Translations under genes and position numbers: made by a program | The notes under the pieces: model-generated | Told to the model about the DNA's origin: nothing | Databases searched by the model: none | The model's input: the letters and a program-made list of their open reading frames with translations, nothing else | In this document: piece by piece, positions 22,590-46,067 of the stretch | How positions within the stretch are numbered: position 1 is the first letter of the stretch | How the letters are laid out: each line of letters opens with the position of its first letter | Origin: Pomacea canaliculata | Lineage: Eukaryota > Mollusca > Gastropoda > Architaenioglossa > Ampullariidae | DNA length: 64,000 bases | Reading direction: 5' to 3' | NCBI RefSeq assembly: GCF_003073045.1 | Contig: NC_037591.1 | Location: forward strand, 45,015,403 to 45,079,402

Positions 22590-24200
22590 CACTCAGCTGG
22601 CCCAGTGAACATACCTGCTGCACAATGCTATTCGTAGTAGGTGGCCCACTGAACATACCTGATGCACAATGCTATTCATAGTAGGTGGCCCACTGAACAT
22701 ACCTGATGCACAATGCTATTCATAGTAGGTGGCCCACTGAACATACCTGATGCACAATGCTATTCATAGTAGGTGGCCCACTGAACATACCTGATGCACA
22801 ATGCTATTCATAGTAGGTGGCCCAGTGAACACACACATCTATATATATTGCGCAATGCTATTCATAGTAGGTGGCCCTGTGAACATACCTGCTGCACAAT
22901 GCTATTCATAGTAGGTGGCCCAGTGAACATACCTGCTGCACAATGCTATTCATAGTAATGGACCCAGTGAACATACCTGCTGCACAATGCTATTCGTAGT
23001 AGGTGGCCCTGTGAACAAACCTGCTGCACAATGCTATTCGTAGTAGGTGGCCCAGTGAACACACACACATATATATATATATATTGCGCAATGCTATTCA
23101 TAGTAGGTGGCCCTGTGAACATACCTGCTGCACAATGCTATTCATAGTAGGTGGCTAAGTGAACATACCTGCTGCACAATACTATTTATAGTAAGTGGTC
23201 CACTGAACATACCTGCTGCACAATGCTATTCATAGTAGGTGGCCCTGTGAACATACCTGCTGCACAATGCTATTCATAGTAGGTGGCCCAGTGAACACAC
23301 ATATATATATATATTGCGCAATGCTATTCATAGTAGGTGGCCTGTGAACATACCTGCTGCACAATGCTATTCGTAGTAATGGGCCCAGTGAACATATCTG
23401 TTGCACAATGCTATTCATAGTAGGTGGCCCAGTGAACATACCTGATGAACAATGCTATTTGTAGTAGGTGGCCCAGTGAACATATATATATATATATTGC
23501 GCAATGCTATTCATAGTAGGTGGCCCAGTGAACATACCTGCTGCACAATGCTATTCGTAGTAGGCGGCCCAGTGAACATACCTGATGAACAATGCTATTT
23601 GTAGTAGGTGGCCCAGTGAACATATATATATATATATTGCAATGCTATTCATAGTAGGTGGCCCTGTGAACATACCTGCTGCACAATGCTATTCATAGTA
23701 GGTGGCCCAGTGAACATACCTGCTGCACAATGCTATTCATAGTAGGTGGCCCAGTGAACATATATATATATATTGCGCAATGCTATTCATAGTAGGTGGC
23801 CTGTGAACATACCTGCTGCACAATGCTATTCGTAGTAATGGGCCCAGTGAACATATCTGTTGCACAATGCTATTCATAGTAGGTGGCCCAGTGAACATAC
23901 CTGATGAACAATGCTATTTGTAGTAGGTGGCCCAGTGAACATATATATATATATTGCGCAATGCTATTCATAGTAGGTGGCCCAGTGAACATACCTGCTG
24001 CACAATGCTATTCGTAGTAGGCGGCCCAGTGAACATACCTGATGAACAATGCTATTTGTAGTAGGTGGCCCAGTGAACATATATATATATATTGCAATGC
24101 TATTCATAGTAGGTGGCCCTGTGAACATACCTGCTGCACAATGCTATTCATAGTAGGTGGCCCAGTGAACATACCAGCTGCACAATGCTATCCATAGGTT
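22590..24200. repeat. 44-bp minisatellite with higher-order repeat, about 36 copies
   Basis: The core CACAATGCTATTCATAGTAG is followed by GTGGCCCAGTGAACATACCTGCTG. A recurring variant replaces part of the unit by a TA run plus TTGCGCAATG. A block of several variants starting at about 23,341 recurs at about 23,800, a higher-order period near 459 bp. Confidence 0.95.
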
Positions 24201-25560
24201 GAGAGGTGTGCTGCGAGGTGCACTAACCCTAAGAACAACTTAATGCTGATGCTTGGCGTGGAGTGCTTGGTGCAAGTGAGGGTTAGTGCTGTCGGATCTT
24301 GATAGTAAAGCACCTACAGCATCATCAGTAATGTCTTCTACAAGCTTGAAATACTATAAAAGGCATCAACGGAATCTAGCACTGGAGCTTGTAGCATGTG
24401 ATGCGAAAATTATCATCAATGAGTCATCGACGGCTTATATCAGAAGAATGAATGCAATTCGCTTACATTAGAAGAAAACTACGAGACTCCTAAAGACCCA
24501 AAGATTAGCCGACTCAAAACAAACACGGATTCAATCTCACCTTAACAGGATTCTCAGCGAATAGACTAACCCTCTTCTACAAGTTGGGGTCAGTACACAA
24601 TACCCAGGAAAACGCCAGGTTCCCCGACCCGGTTGATGGGGAGAGTACTCCAGACAAAACAAAGCAGCAGTAACCATAACTCTTTGTCTCAGCTGTCACT
24701 CCTACAATTTATACTGTAATATAAACCATAATTTGTACTTTACAATTTATACTTTAGTATAAAACATAATGTGTCCTTTACAATTTATACTTTAACTATT
24801 TAATTTATACTTTATTATACTACATAATGTGCACTTGAGTATACAATGGAATGGGGTGGACTTTAAGGCGGGTACTGTTAGTGGACACAGTAGCTAGGAG
24901 TGACCACTAGGGTAGGGGTGGACTGTAAGGCGGGTACTGTTAGTGCACACAGCAGCCAGCAGTGACCACCAGCAGCCAGTGGACATCCGTGGGGCTGGTG
25001 CAGGTTCAGTAGCCGGTGGGTGACCACCAGGGTCTGTGCGAGACGTGAGTGGACTTCCGGTACTGCGCGTTGTGAGCGGGTGACCGGCGGACACATCACA
25101 GGCGGGGTGAGTGCGCGGTGTTTTGGCGGTTTTACATTTTTCTGTATATACCTGGAAGCCTAACGGACGAGAGGCTGCGCGTGCGTGTGTGCGCGGGTGT
25201 ATGTTTGCTCTGTGCTAGAGTTACAACTTTAGTTTGCTAAGACAGGGGCTGCAGTAGAGTACCCCTTTAGTTGTTGATTTAGAGAGGTGTCTGCCGGGTA
25301 GCACTGGGCGCACCCTTTTTGTTGGTGGAACTTTGAAAGCAGAACTCAGCAGGGCTACGTCAGGTCTTAGTACAGGTGGGTCTTGGAGGGGAAGGTTCTC
25401 GTTTCATGCTGAGACCACCTAGTGACAGATGTTCTTTTGTTTTCTCCAGAGGCTTTTATCATCTTTATCACCTTTATCATCTTTCTCATCCTTGTGATTT
25501 TCATCATCTTATTCTTACATTCTTCTATCCTCCTGTGATTTTGTCCGCCTTGTCCTAGTT
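24201..25560. other. intergenic, no gene recognised
   Basis: It includes short AT repeats (CAATTTATACTTTA, 24,700-24,850) and a partly duplicated block with GTGACCACCAG(C/G) at 24,880-25,030. A moderately GC-rich stretch at 25,080-25,250 has several GCGCG/GCGTGTGTGCGCG strings and could be promoter-like. Nothing is firmly assigned. Confidence 0.4.
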
Positions 25561-25561
25561 C

Positions 25562-26053
25562 TTGTCATCGCTGCTTTTCTTAAACATCAGCTCCTTCTTC
25601 TTCGCCCTTTCCGCCTCGTGTGTGCGAAGTCGCAACCGTTCTTTGTTTTGTCCTCCTTTCCTTTCTTCGCTCTGTCGCCTTCGTCGTCCGGTCCTGCGTC
25701 GTGTGTCTTGTGGTCGACGAGGAGCTCGGACTGTGGACCAGCAAAGGTCCCTGTGTGTCGGACAGACAGCGGGGTGGTCAGCGCGAGAACCTCGCGTGAG
25801 GTCACAGACAGTGAAGGAGACAGAGACAACACAGGAAGTGGAGGAGACAGAGACAACACAGGAAGTGGAGGAGACAGAGACAACACAGACAGTGAAGGAG
25901 ACAGAGACAACACAGGAAGTGAAGGAGACAGAGACAACACAGGAAGTGGAGGAGACAGGGTCACCTTCTAACGTCAGGCCTGAGTGCCTCAGGGGCAAGA
26001 ACTCTGACTATTGTGCCGCAGTGTGTGCGGGTGTTTATTATCTCCCTTACTAA
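25562..26053 (+). other. open frame with nine-residue tandem repeat, status uncertain
   Basis: A 163-codon plus-strand frame starts hydrophobic (SSLLFLNISSFFFALSASC), is then Arg-rich, then carries about six copies of ETETTQEVE-type repeats, and ends EECLRG-like to a stop. The repeat part is a 27-bp minisatellite at 25,800-25,965, open in other frames too. There are no clear splice sites and no family is recognised. It could be a small secreted protein or an artefact. Confidence 0.25.
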
Positions 26054-26369
26054 GATATCTCATTACTATTTTTTGGGGGAGTGGGTGTAGTAGTCCCCTG
26101 CCTTCTTGCTTGTGCGCGTGTACGCGTATGTGTATTTCTTCATTCATTTTTTTCTCCTCTTTTCTCATTTTCATCTACACGTGATTTAACTTCTTATTGG
26201 TATCCTTCATTTCGTCTGTGTTGTCGTCTACGTTCATCAAAGGTTCCATGGGTACGTGTAGCGCAGCCTGAGGTGAGCGAGTGGGGGTGTGTTGGTGCCG
26301 GTGTGTGAGCGGTTGTGGGCGTGCATCTAGCAAAGCTGGTGGCGATAAGTGACATTGCTATACGATTTA

Positions 26370-26985
26370 TGCTTTTACTTTACAATTTATATTTAACTAA
26401 CTATACAATTTATATTTTAATTGACGACACAATTTATACTTTAATTAACTATTCAATTTATACTTTAATTAACTATACAATTTATACTTTAATTATCCGT
26501 ACAATATGCTTTAATTAACCATACAATTTATATTAATTAACTATACAATTTATACTAATTAACCATACAATTTATATTTATATTAATTAACCATACAATT
26601 TAAAGTTTAATTAACCATACAATTTATACTAATTAACCATACAATTTATATTTATAGTTTAATTAACCATACAATTTAAAGTTTAATTAACCATACAATT
26701 TATACTAATAGTTTAATTAACCATACAATTTATATTTTTAATTAACCATACAATTTATACTAATCAACCATACAATTTATAGTAATTAACCATACAATTT
26801 ATACTAATCAACCATACAATTTATAGTAATTAACCATACAATTTATACTAATCAACCATACAATTTATAGTAATTAACCATACAGTTTATACTAATCAAC
26901 CATACAATTTATAGTAATTAACCATACAGTTTATACTAATTAACCATACAATTTATAGTAATTAACCATACAGTTTATACTAGCG
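26370..26985. repeat. about 22-25-bp AT-rich minisatellite, about 27 copies
   Basis: The core is TTAATTAACCATACAATTTA followed by TACTA. Variants have TATAG, TAAAG or a TCAACC for TTAACC change. Each unit contains the palindrome TTAATTAA or a derivative. Confidence 0.93.
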
Positions 26986-26989
26986 GGGC

Positions 26990-27490
26990 CGCTCAATGAC
27001 GCCGTTACATCAAAGACAAAGTAGCCGCCATGAGAGGCTCACGCCCAGGCTGATCTTACCATCCTTCAACTTTATCGTTTCCCGTTCCATCTTTCCATCT
27101 GAACGATTTAGAAAAGCATGCTTGTGTAAAAGGGGATATATATATATAGATAAATAGATAAGACCTCTCGTTCTCTACGATATATGTATGACTAAAGATG
27201 AATGAAAATGAGTAGCACTCACAAAGCAAGAAGCACTAAGTGCAAATGCGAAATTCGCCAAATTTTATTAAAATGATTTGTCTTGATTGTAACAAGTTTA
27301 CATGAACTTCCGACATATCTCGTCAGACAAGTTGTCTCCCGTCACTGTAGGAGCACTCATGTCACCAGGGCTCGTAGTTCTACAGCAGAGACAGAGGTAA
27401 CCCAGGGGTAGCAACAGTCCGGGGTGTGATTGAAACAAACCACGAGGTCGGCAAGGCGTCTAGAGGTCGGGTTGACTACAGTCCATAGCT
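26990..27490. other. intergenic, no feature seen
   Basis: Unique sequence with no supported gene. Confidence 0.4.
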
Positions 27491-27494
27491 ATGG

Positions 27495-29215
27495 TATAGT
27501 ACAGTACAATGTTGTAGTCACAGACTGTAGGTATTGTACAGTACAATGTTGTAGTCATAGACTGTAGGTATTGTACAGTACAATTGTAGTCACAGACTGT
27601 AGGTATTGTACAGTACAATTGTAGTCACAGACTGTAGGTATTGTACAATATAATGCTACAGACTGTAGGTATTGTACAGTACAATTGTAGTCACAGACTG
27701 TAGGTATTGTACAGTACAATTGTAGTCACAGACTGTAGGTATTGTACAGTACAATGTTGTAGTCACAGACTGTAGGTATTGTACAATACAATTGTAGTTA
27801 CAGACTGTAGGTATAGTACAGTACAATTGTAGTCACAGACTGTAGGTATTGTACAGTACAATTGTAGTTACAGACTGTAGGTATAGTACAGTACAATTGT
27901 AGTCACAGACTGTAGGTATTGTACAGTACAATTGTAGTCACAGACTGTAAGTATTGTACAATATAATACTACAGACTGTAGGTATTGTACAGTACAATTG
28001 TAGTCACAGGCTGTAGGTATTGTACAGTACAATTGTAGTCACAGACTGTAAGTATTGTACAATATAATACTACAGACTGTAGGTATTGTACAGTAAATTG
28101 TAGTCACAGGCTGTAAGGTATTGTACAGTACAATTGTAGTCACAGACTGTAGGTATTGTACAGTACAATTGTAGTCACAGACTGTAGGTATTGTACAGTA
28201 CATTGTAGTCACAGGCTGTAGGTATTGTACAGTACAATTGTAGTCACAGACTGTAGGTATTGTACAGTACAATTGTAGTCACAGGCTGTAGGTATGTACA
28301 GTACAATTGTAGTCACAGACCTGTAGGTATTGTACAATATAATGCTACAGACTGTAGGTATAGTACAGTAAATTGTAGTCACAGACTGTAGGTATTGTAC
28401 AGTACAATTGTAGTCACAGACTGTAGGTATTGTACAGTACAATTGTAGTCACAGGCTGTAGGTATTGTACAGTACAATTGTAGTCACAGACTGTAGGTAT
28501 TGTACAGTACAATTGTAGTCACAGACTGTAGGTATTGTACAATATAATACTACAGACTGTAGGTATTGTACAGTACAATTGTAGTCACAGGCTGTAGGTA
28601 TTGTACAGTACAATTGTAGTCACAGACTGTAGGTATTGTACAGTACAATTGTAGTCACAGACTGTAGGTATTGTACAGTACAATTGTAGTCACAGGCTGT
28701 AGGTATTGTACAGTACAATTGTAGTCACAGGCTGTAGGTATTGTACAGTACAATTGTAGTCACAGACTGTAAGTATTGTACAATATAATGCTACAGACTG
28801 TAGGTATAGTACAGTACAATTGTAGTCACAGACTGTAGGTATTGTACAGTACAATTGTAGTCACAGACTGTAAGTATTGTACAATATAATACTACAGACT
28901 GTAGGTATTGTACAGTACAATTGTAGTCACAGGCTGTAGGTATTGTACAATATAATGCTACAGACTGTAGGTATTGTACAGTATAATGCTACAGACTGTA
29001 GGTATTGTACAGTATAATGCTACACACGGTAACTATTGTACAGTATAATGCTACAGACTGTAGGTATTGTACAGTATAATGCTACAGACTGTAGGTATTG
29101 TACAATATAATGCTACAGACTGTAAGTATTGTACAATATAATGCTACAGACTGTAGGTATTGTACAATATAATGCTACACACTGTAAGTATTGTACAGTC
29201 CATTGTTGTAGTCAC
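27495..29215. repeat. 35-bp minisatellite, about 48 copies
   Basis: The core is ACTGTAGGTATTGTACAGTA followed by CAATTGTAGTCACAG. Shorter variants with ATAATGCTACAG dominate the right end. TTGTACAGTACAA is nearly palindromic. It lies downstream of sulfotransferase A. Confidence 0.95.
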
Positions 29216-29666
29216 AGACTCCTTGCTAACCCTGCAGGTTAAGGAAACCCGTGGGTGCGGACTACTTCTGGCTGCTAACTATGGAGTTAACAGGGGAGTT
29301 AACTATCAATGATTGTGGTTAGGAGTGAGAGAGGACAAGGCGAGTGAAATAGTCGACAGCTGTTGCTACTCTGGTCACGTGACACACAATTCCTCGCTGA
29401 TAAAGGCAAACAGATCTTTTTTCAGGTAAGTGATAGATTGGTGTAGCTATTGTATATTTTCTTTAATACACTTGCACAAACTTGCACAACAGTTGATATC
29501 TTGGCAGACGTGAACTGTTGTGATTGCTGTTTGTTCGCACTCACACCATCGTTCGTTGACCTGTCCACTCATTCACTCGAGGATGACGACTGAGTGATTG
29601 CCATTCACACTAAACCTAAACTTGCGTAGCTAATGATCTCCATGTGTCACTAAACTGACAGACAAA

Positions 29667-39237
<9,571 letters not shown>

Positions 39238-39259
39238 AGTACACCTGCAAGTCAATGAA

Positions 39260-40015
39260 AAGATTGATAGTAACCACGCAAATACATCACACATAATGTT
39301 AGTAACCAGACAAGTGCATCACACACAATGTTAGTAACCAGACAAGTGCATCACACACAATGTTAGTAACCAGACAAGTGCATCACACACAATGTTAGTA
39401 ACCAGACAAGTGCATCACACACAATGTTAGTAACCAGACAAATACATCACACACAATGTTAGTAACCAGACAAGTGCATCACACACAATGTTAGTAACCA
39501 GACAAGTGCATCACACACAATGTTAGTAACCAGACAAATACATCACACACAATGTTAGTAACAGACAAGTGCATCAACACACAATGTTAGTAACCAGACA
39601 AGTGCATCACACACAATGTTAGTAACCAGACAAGTGCATCACACACAATGTTAGTAACCAGACAAGTGCATCACACACAATGTTAGTAACCAGACAAGTG
39701 CATCACACACAATGTTAGTAACCAGACAAGTGCATCACACACAATGTTAGTAACCAGACAAATACATCACACACAATGTTAGTAACCAGACAAGTGCATC
39801 ACACACAAAGACAATACATCACACAATGTTAGTAACCAGACAAGTGCATCACACACAATGTTAGTAACCAGACAAATACATCACACACAATGTTAGTAAC
39901 CAGACAAGTGCATCACACACAATGTTAGTAACCAGACAAGAGCATCACACACAATGTTAGTAACCAGACAAATACATCACACACAATGTTAGTAACCAGA
40001 CAAGCATTAAGCATA
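39260..40015. repeat. 32-bp minisatellite, about 23 copies
   Basis: The unit is TTAGTAACCAGACAAGTGCA followed by TCACACACAATG. A variant has AAATACA. It begins directly upstream of sulfotransferase A exon 1 (minus sense), in the probable 5' UTR intron. Bases 38,600-39,100 are unique intron 1. Confidence 0.95.
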
Positions 40016-40043
40016 TTTCATAGCAACCCTCAGGCAAGTCACC

Positions 40044-43000
40044 TACGAGGCGCGATCAGAAAGAAGTTTCACTCAGAAAGAAGAACAACAAGTGAATTTT
40101 GTTTGTTGTGAAACTAGAGAAAGTAACACAGATGATTGTTCTGTGTGCACACGAGGCGCATACACAGGTGAAGGCAGGCCTGACGAGAGGGGGGGACAGG
40201 GGGTCTGGTGTACCCGGGCCCGCGGCTGTCAAGGGGCCCGGCCTTGGTCAGTGGATTTTTTTTTCTTCTTCTCCTTTTCTTTTTCTTTTAAAGAAAGGTC
40301 TAAGGACAGAACACCCAAGCATTACACATGCAGAAGTTGAGTTTCAAGTCTGTAGAATACAATTTCGGGGCACCTGGGCCTGTCGTGAGAAGTGTAGTCA
40401 GCGGGTATCATATTCTCGCTGGACAAGCCAAGAGGTGACGGCCGCTGGACACTGAAGATTTTATCGCCTGTCAACCGCCCTGAAGAACGTTGGTGCCATG
40501 AGATTGCTGGCTACAGGTGCCACTACGGGGAAGGGTGGGGTGGAGGAGGGGGCGGGCCCTGCAAGCAAATCGGAATGAACAGTGGAGATCAGGCAGGTAT
40601 GTTACTGATGTGTGGCCACCCTGTGAACCGAGATGGTGGGGGCCCGCCCCTGGCGCTGCAGCCTACCTCTAGCCGTTGTTCTAATCTGTCAAGGTTTTGA
40701 CATCGCTGCTGACGTAACAGTCCTTACTCGGGGGGGGGGGGGGGCTGTGGAGCGGGGTGCTACGTCTGATCCTTTAACATCATTTGTCCTCATTTACTAA
40801 CCTCTCGCATGTAAACAACTTTATGTTCAAGTAGTGATGTAGATCCTAGTGCACTTGTCCTACTGTTTGCAGTCTATATTTCGTTACTGAATGAAGTGTA
40901 GATATTGAGATTCGAATTGTAAACATACATTATATACTGGGAAAATAATTTACGATTACAAGTACAAGGGGCCCGGAGAGGTCGTCTGTCCCGGGGCCCG
41001 GGCTGGCTCTCGGCGGCCCTGGGTGAAGGGTAGTGCGACACCTCACCTACACCTGGACTACACACAGGCCGGAGCAGTCTTAAAGGATCTGCAAAAGAAA
41101 GATGACACCCAAGGAAATCCACGAGGACAGGTACAGACTCCCCTTCCCATGTAACTGTGACTACGTGGGCTGCTGAGTTCAAGTGGGGCAGGGTCAGCAC
41201 AGAAGATGACCCTCGGTCAGGTCGTCCAAAAACCTCAACCACTGATGATCAAGTTGATGCCATTCACTGCATGGCTTTGGATGTTTAGTCCTCGTTACTC
41301 CTCGATGAGCATAGGGGTTGGATGACAGACGTCTTCCTGTCCAGCAGAGAGCCAAGTCCATGGGGAGTAGTTCTGGTTCAGCCCACACTGTTTTGACAGA
41401 TCTTGGGGATGAGCAAGCTGTCTGAAAGATGGCTCCCAAGAATGCAGACGCCAGAGCAGAAGGTTCAAAGGATTGACATTTCCAGGACATTTCTGACTCG
41501 CTTCCAGGCTGACCCTGAGAATTTCCGCCGCAGATTACTCACTCAAAATGAAAGCTGGTTCATCACTTCGAGCCTGAGTCAAAGATTCAAAGCAAACAGT
41601 GGAAACAGATGTCGCGTGTCAGCGATTGTGCTGTCATCCTTGCATGCCTCCCATACTGAGCTCGCCCATCGTTAGGTGTTTTCTTCACGCTTTTGTCCCC
41701 TCTTTGTCTTACGTCTTGCGCGCGCGCACAGCTTCCTTGATGCGTCATTTTACTTTTTCCTTCTTTGACGTCATGGGTAGTCGTCATCAAGTAACAGACG
41801 GTGCTGGACCGTGGCCATGACAGTCAGAGTTTTTCATTTTGTGTCGACCGATCTGCCACAAGCCGTTTTGGGTGAGTGGAGATTCATTCTGTTGGGTTCC
41901 ACACCATTCTAGTCTGTGAGGGCCTTTGGATGGCGGTGGAGGTGCAAGTGAGAGAATCCTTTTATGTTCAAAGCCATAGTCCGATGTTTAATTGCAAGAC
42001 TTGTACTTTGTTAAGTTAACGTTCGTGATTGCCGGGTCGCGACGCTTGTAGCGCGTACTCGTTTCCCGTTGTATGGATTTGTGTAAGATCAACATTAGAT
42101 TTTTGACGAATCTTAGGATTAGTCCGATGGTCAGATATATGTGTCGGTGTGAAAATATTGTTTTAGAAATTGAGCAGTTTCGGGACACGCCTGTTGATTG
42201 TAAGAATTGTTTTATCTACAGGCTTATTTTTTGTTCTTCTTCACTCTTCCACCTGTTGTTGTTTTTCGCTCTTCCTTCGTGTCACCGTGTCTTCACATCC
42301 TTTGTTCGCGTTGCTGTCCGTCATCGTGTCGAGCGTCAACCCTGCACTATCATCATCAACTCGTCGGCGAGTGAACTCGCGACCCTGCTGCACCAGTGTA
42401 CGGAAAGGCTTTCGACTGAACACCTAGAGCAGGAACCTTCGAGCAGAAGCCTTCGTGGCCAGTGGCCGGCCCACATCATCGCATCTGGACGAGAAGACAG
42501 AGGGGTGGGGGTACGTCGTTAGAGCGGCAAGCAAGGTCAGAGGGCGGGCTGCCGTCTGTGGACACCTTCAACGGACTTCTAAACTGTCACCCTGCAGTGC
42601 ATGCGGGTGATGTATTGTATACACGGTGACTGAGATTAGCCTGTGCACAGGGCAGCTGTTTTGTCTTATTTTAATTTATCTATTTTTTGTTTGTTGGATT
42701 GTTCGCGCTGATCTATATTTGTTCATGTGAGAGTGTGGAATGTTTGATTTTTGATTCCTATCAGTATTATTTTTGTGGCTATTAAATTAGTTTTGTTTGT
42801 TACGTGAATTTTGTCTTTGTCATTTCTGTGTATGGTCTGCGCTCAGTTGAAGTTCGACTGGCTTCGTCGCGACCACGCGACAACAGAGTGGTTCTTCACA
42901 CCCGAGGACATTCAAGCAGGCGGGGTCGGTTGTCAAGGTGATTGCTTCTGTTTATTTTTTTATTCTGAAGGCGTAATCAGGATATGCTTTCTACAACTTA

Positions 43001-43265
43001 TTATCACTCTGCTCAGGTTGCAGTAGATGAAGCAGCCAACTGCTACCCCATCCCCCTTTACTCATCAGACTTACCTCCATCTGACTTTTACCTGTTTCCG
43101 AAACTCAAATCCCACCTAAGTGGTCGCCATTTAGGAAACAACGATGAGGTCACGTGTGCTGTGGATGAGGTTTTGATGAACTGGACGTCACCATCGTCCG
43201 TGATGGGATTGAAATGCTTGAGCATCGTCAGGGTCAGGCTTAGAACTTGATGAAAGACCCTCGTA
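40044..43265 (+). mobile_element. fossil mariner transposon with internal insertions
   Basis: Transposase pieces appear in order on the plus strand. They are TTWAAEFKWGRVSTEDDPRS (about 41,160), GMSKLSERWLPRMQTPEQK (41,406), FQADPENFRRRLLTQNESWF (41,502) and SSDLPPSDFYLFPKLKSHL (about 43,065). These match mariner blocks (DDPRSGRPK; M/LSARWVPR.LT; DE.W; YSPDLAPSD). The first catalytic Asp (DE.W) is Asn here, there is a stop after MALDV, and the middle including the second Asp is missing or replaced. Candidate ends are TACGAGGCGCGATCAGAAAG at 40,044 and, inverted, TACGAGGGTCTTTCATCAAG at 43,265. The span of about 3.2 kb, against a usual 1.3 kb, implies insertions at about 40.1-41.0 and 41.7-42.9 kb. 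The body is certain, the ends less so. Confidence 0.7.
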
Positions 43266-43279
43266 CATCGAATACAACA

Positions 43280-43690
43280 TGAATGGACACTCGTTACACA
43301 GACTGAACACGTGACGTATGATCCTACACACAAACTAAACACACTACACACGACTCCATACACGCCGTGTAAGGATATTATGAACATAGCACATGACACA
43401 TGAACACACTGTGTAAGGATACTATTGCCAAGACACGTGACACACTAACACGCTGTGTTAGGATACTTTGGATATGACACGTGACACACTAATACGCTGT
43501 GTAAGGACACTATAGACATGACAATGACACGTGACACGCTAACACGCTGTGTAAGAATATTATAGACATGACAATGACATATGACACACTAATACGCCGT
43601 GTAAGGATACTATAGACATGACAATGACACGTGACACACTAACACGTTGTGTAAGGACACTATCGGTATCACAACACAGTGACGTGTGTG
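43280..43690. repeat. about 45-60-bp minisatellite
   Basis: Units with GACACGTGACACACTAACAC and GCTGTGTAAGGATACTATAG, each with a CACGTG E-box palindrome. Bases 43,690-45,000 are unique with no gene seen. Confidence 0.85.
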
Positions 43691-44999
43691 AAAGTCTCCT
43701 ACTCAGATGACACGTCACCTGAACACACCATGTAAGCCGAGTGACAATCAACAGACAGCCAGCAGGTAGGATGGACGGGAGGACAACGGCGAATGACGTC
43801 CACGGCGGAAATTGAGGGAGGATAAACAACTAAACAGTTTTCACAGAGAAAGGCGAGGAATTGCTAAAATAAACAATCAACAAAGCTGTTGGGTAGAATT
43901 TTCGGCGGAGACTGTGATGATGAGTGTTGTGAAGAAGAAAGACTACTGACCTTTGGACAGTTCGGCTGTACAGGAGCGATGACGTCAAAGGTCATACAGA
44001 GAAACAAAAACAACTAAAATACTGTTTGTCTCACCTTGTCATGGCGGAGCTTGTGTTTCAGTCTCACTAAATGTAAAAAAATGTACTGATACGATAGCAA
44101 GCAAATGCCATGGTACTCACCACGCTTTGGATTGGTTTTCCTATGTAACCCCCGAGGCCCCCCCTGACTGGCGACACTCGACTGCCCGTATGAACGAGGC
44201 GGAGGGCTGATGCTCAATAGCAAATTAAAGTATTTAGCGGCCTCCACATCTGTGCAAGCTATTGATCAGCAGGTAATCAAGCTTTGCTCACCATCCGATT
44301 GGTTTCCTCCTCCTATTGACTTGACTGACAGTGGCACTGACAGTGGCATGAACAGCAGGACTGACAGCCACAGACAGGACTACAGCACTCAACTCACAAC
44401 TGTTCCCCTCCCGACACGAGGCCTCACGAGCTTTGTGTTCGTGTTGTCTGCTCTAAACAGTTTTGTCGTCTAGGAAGTCATCAGTCGTAGATGGACGATG
44501 ATATCTGTCGTCAGGGTGGTGTCGCCACTCTGTGTGATGTGACTGTCAACACAACTTTCTGAGAATGGTGTGATGTATGATGTATCGTGAAGGCTCGAGA
44601 GTCCTGATAGCACTGTGTACGTGTCCTCCCCCTTCCCCACCACAAAGGCTAAGGTTCTGGAAATAAATCTGCTGATCAAAATAACTTTATGGAAGCTAGT
44701 TTTATCAAAACATTTTAAACAAAAGATATGAAGCTTTCAAAATAATTTTTCTAGCAAGAAAGGAATTTCATCAAAATATGTTAAAGGCAAAAGCGAGTTG
44801 AAGCATTTGTTCAAGCACCATCCTGAGGTTTGGGTTGTGGACTGAGCTCCACTCATCCTCTGTGTTACCAAAGTAGCAGGTAGCAGCTCCCCGACACACC
44901 CTTGTTGACGGACGGGACAGACACGACAACAACTCACCCGCCACCACAGTGCTGACCACATGAAGGAGACCATCAGAGCATGGCGTTGCCATGGCAACA

Positions 45000-45185
45000 A
45001 TGTAATAGTAATGTGGTAATAATATAGCAATGTAGTAATGAATACAGTAATGTAATAATCAATACAGTAATGTAATAATTAACACAGCAATGCGGTAATA
45101 ATACAGTAATGCAATAATTAATACAGTAATGTAATAATAATACAGTGATGTAATAATTAACACAGTAATGCGGTAATGAGACGGA
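45000..45185. repeat. about 20-bp minisatellite
   Basis: Units of AATAATTAATACAGTAATGT and close variants. Confidence 0.88.
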
Positions 45186-45434
45186 AGGAAGTACGATCAC
45201 TTACATGGCTATGGAGACGTCAGCAGTCGTGATAATTACTTTCGTTCACAGGTACCCAGGGTCAGTGTGCATCACGTGGTGTCTTCACGTGACCTTCACA
45301 CAATCATTGAACTTGATGAAACACAGCGAGTGAACTTAGACATAAGACACTAGCGAGTGAACACAAACTAGCGAGTGAACAGCAAGTGAGCAGGTGCACT
45401 GACTACATCTATTGACACCAAACATATCAACTCG

Positions 45435-45712
45435 CCACACACACAGACACACAGCTACAGACACACAGCTACAGACACACACACAGACACACAGCTACAG
45501 ACACACAGCTACAGACACACAATTACAGACACACAGCTACAGACACACAGCTACAGACACACAGCTACAGACACACAATTACAGACACACAGCTACAGAC
45601 ACACAGCTACAGACACACAATTACAGACACACAGCTACAGACACACAGCTACAGACACACAATTACAGACACACAGCTACAGACACACAGCTACAGACAC
45701 ACAGCTACAGTA
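45435..45712. repeat. 14-bp minisatellite, about 18 copies
   Basis: The unit is ACAGCTACAGACAC. Every third or fourth unit has AATTACAG, giving a loose 42-56-bp pattern. Confidence 0.93.
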
Positions 45713-46067
45713 GGCCGACAGGTGCTGGCTGTCCTCTCTGTACGCATGTATTTGTTTTCTTCTCAAACACCCACGCACGTACACAGCACACGAGAGCACG
45801 TGCACAGCGCGCATGTGCAGTGCCGACCTTTCGTCGCTCGTCTGTCGCTTCTAACGATTAGTCTTAATTATGAACATCCTCGTTGATTTCTGTCACACAC
45901 ACGTGCACACACACACAGACGTTCCCTCTCCCCCACTACTGACAGCCAGCATGAGACCAGGTGTCGGGTAGATACACGTGTTAAGCGGTTGTCATGGCCG
46001 CGTTTAATGACGTGGCAACATGAATGAGTGAGTGATGTTAGGGGGGGGGGGGGTACTTGGTGGTTCA

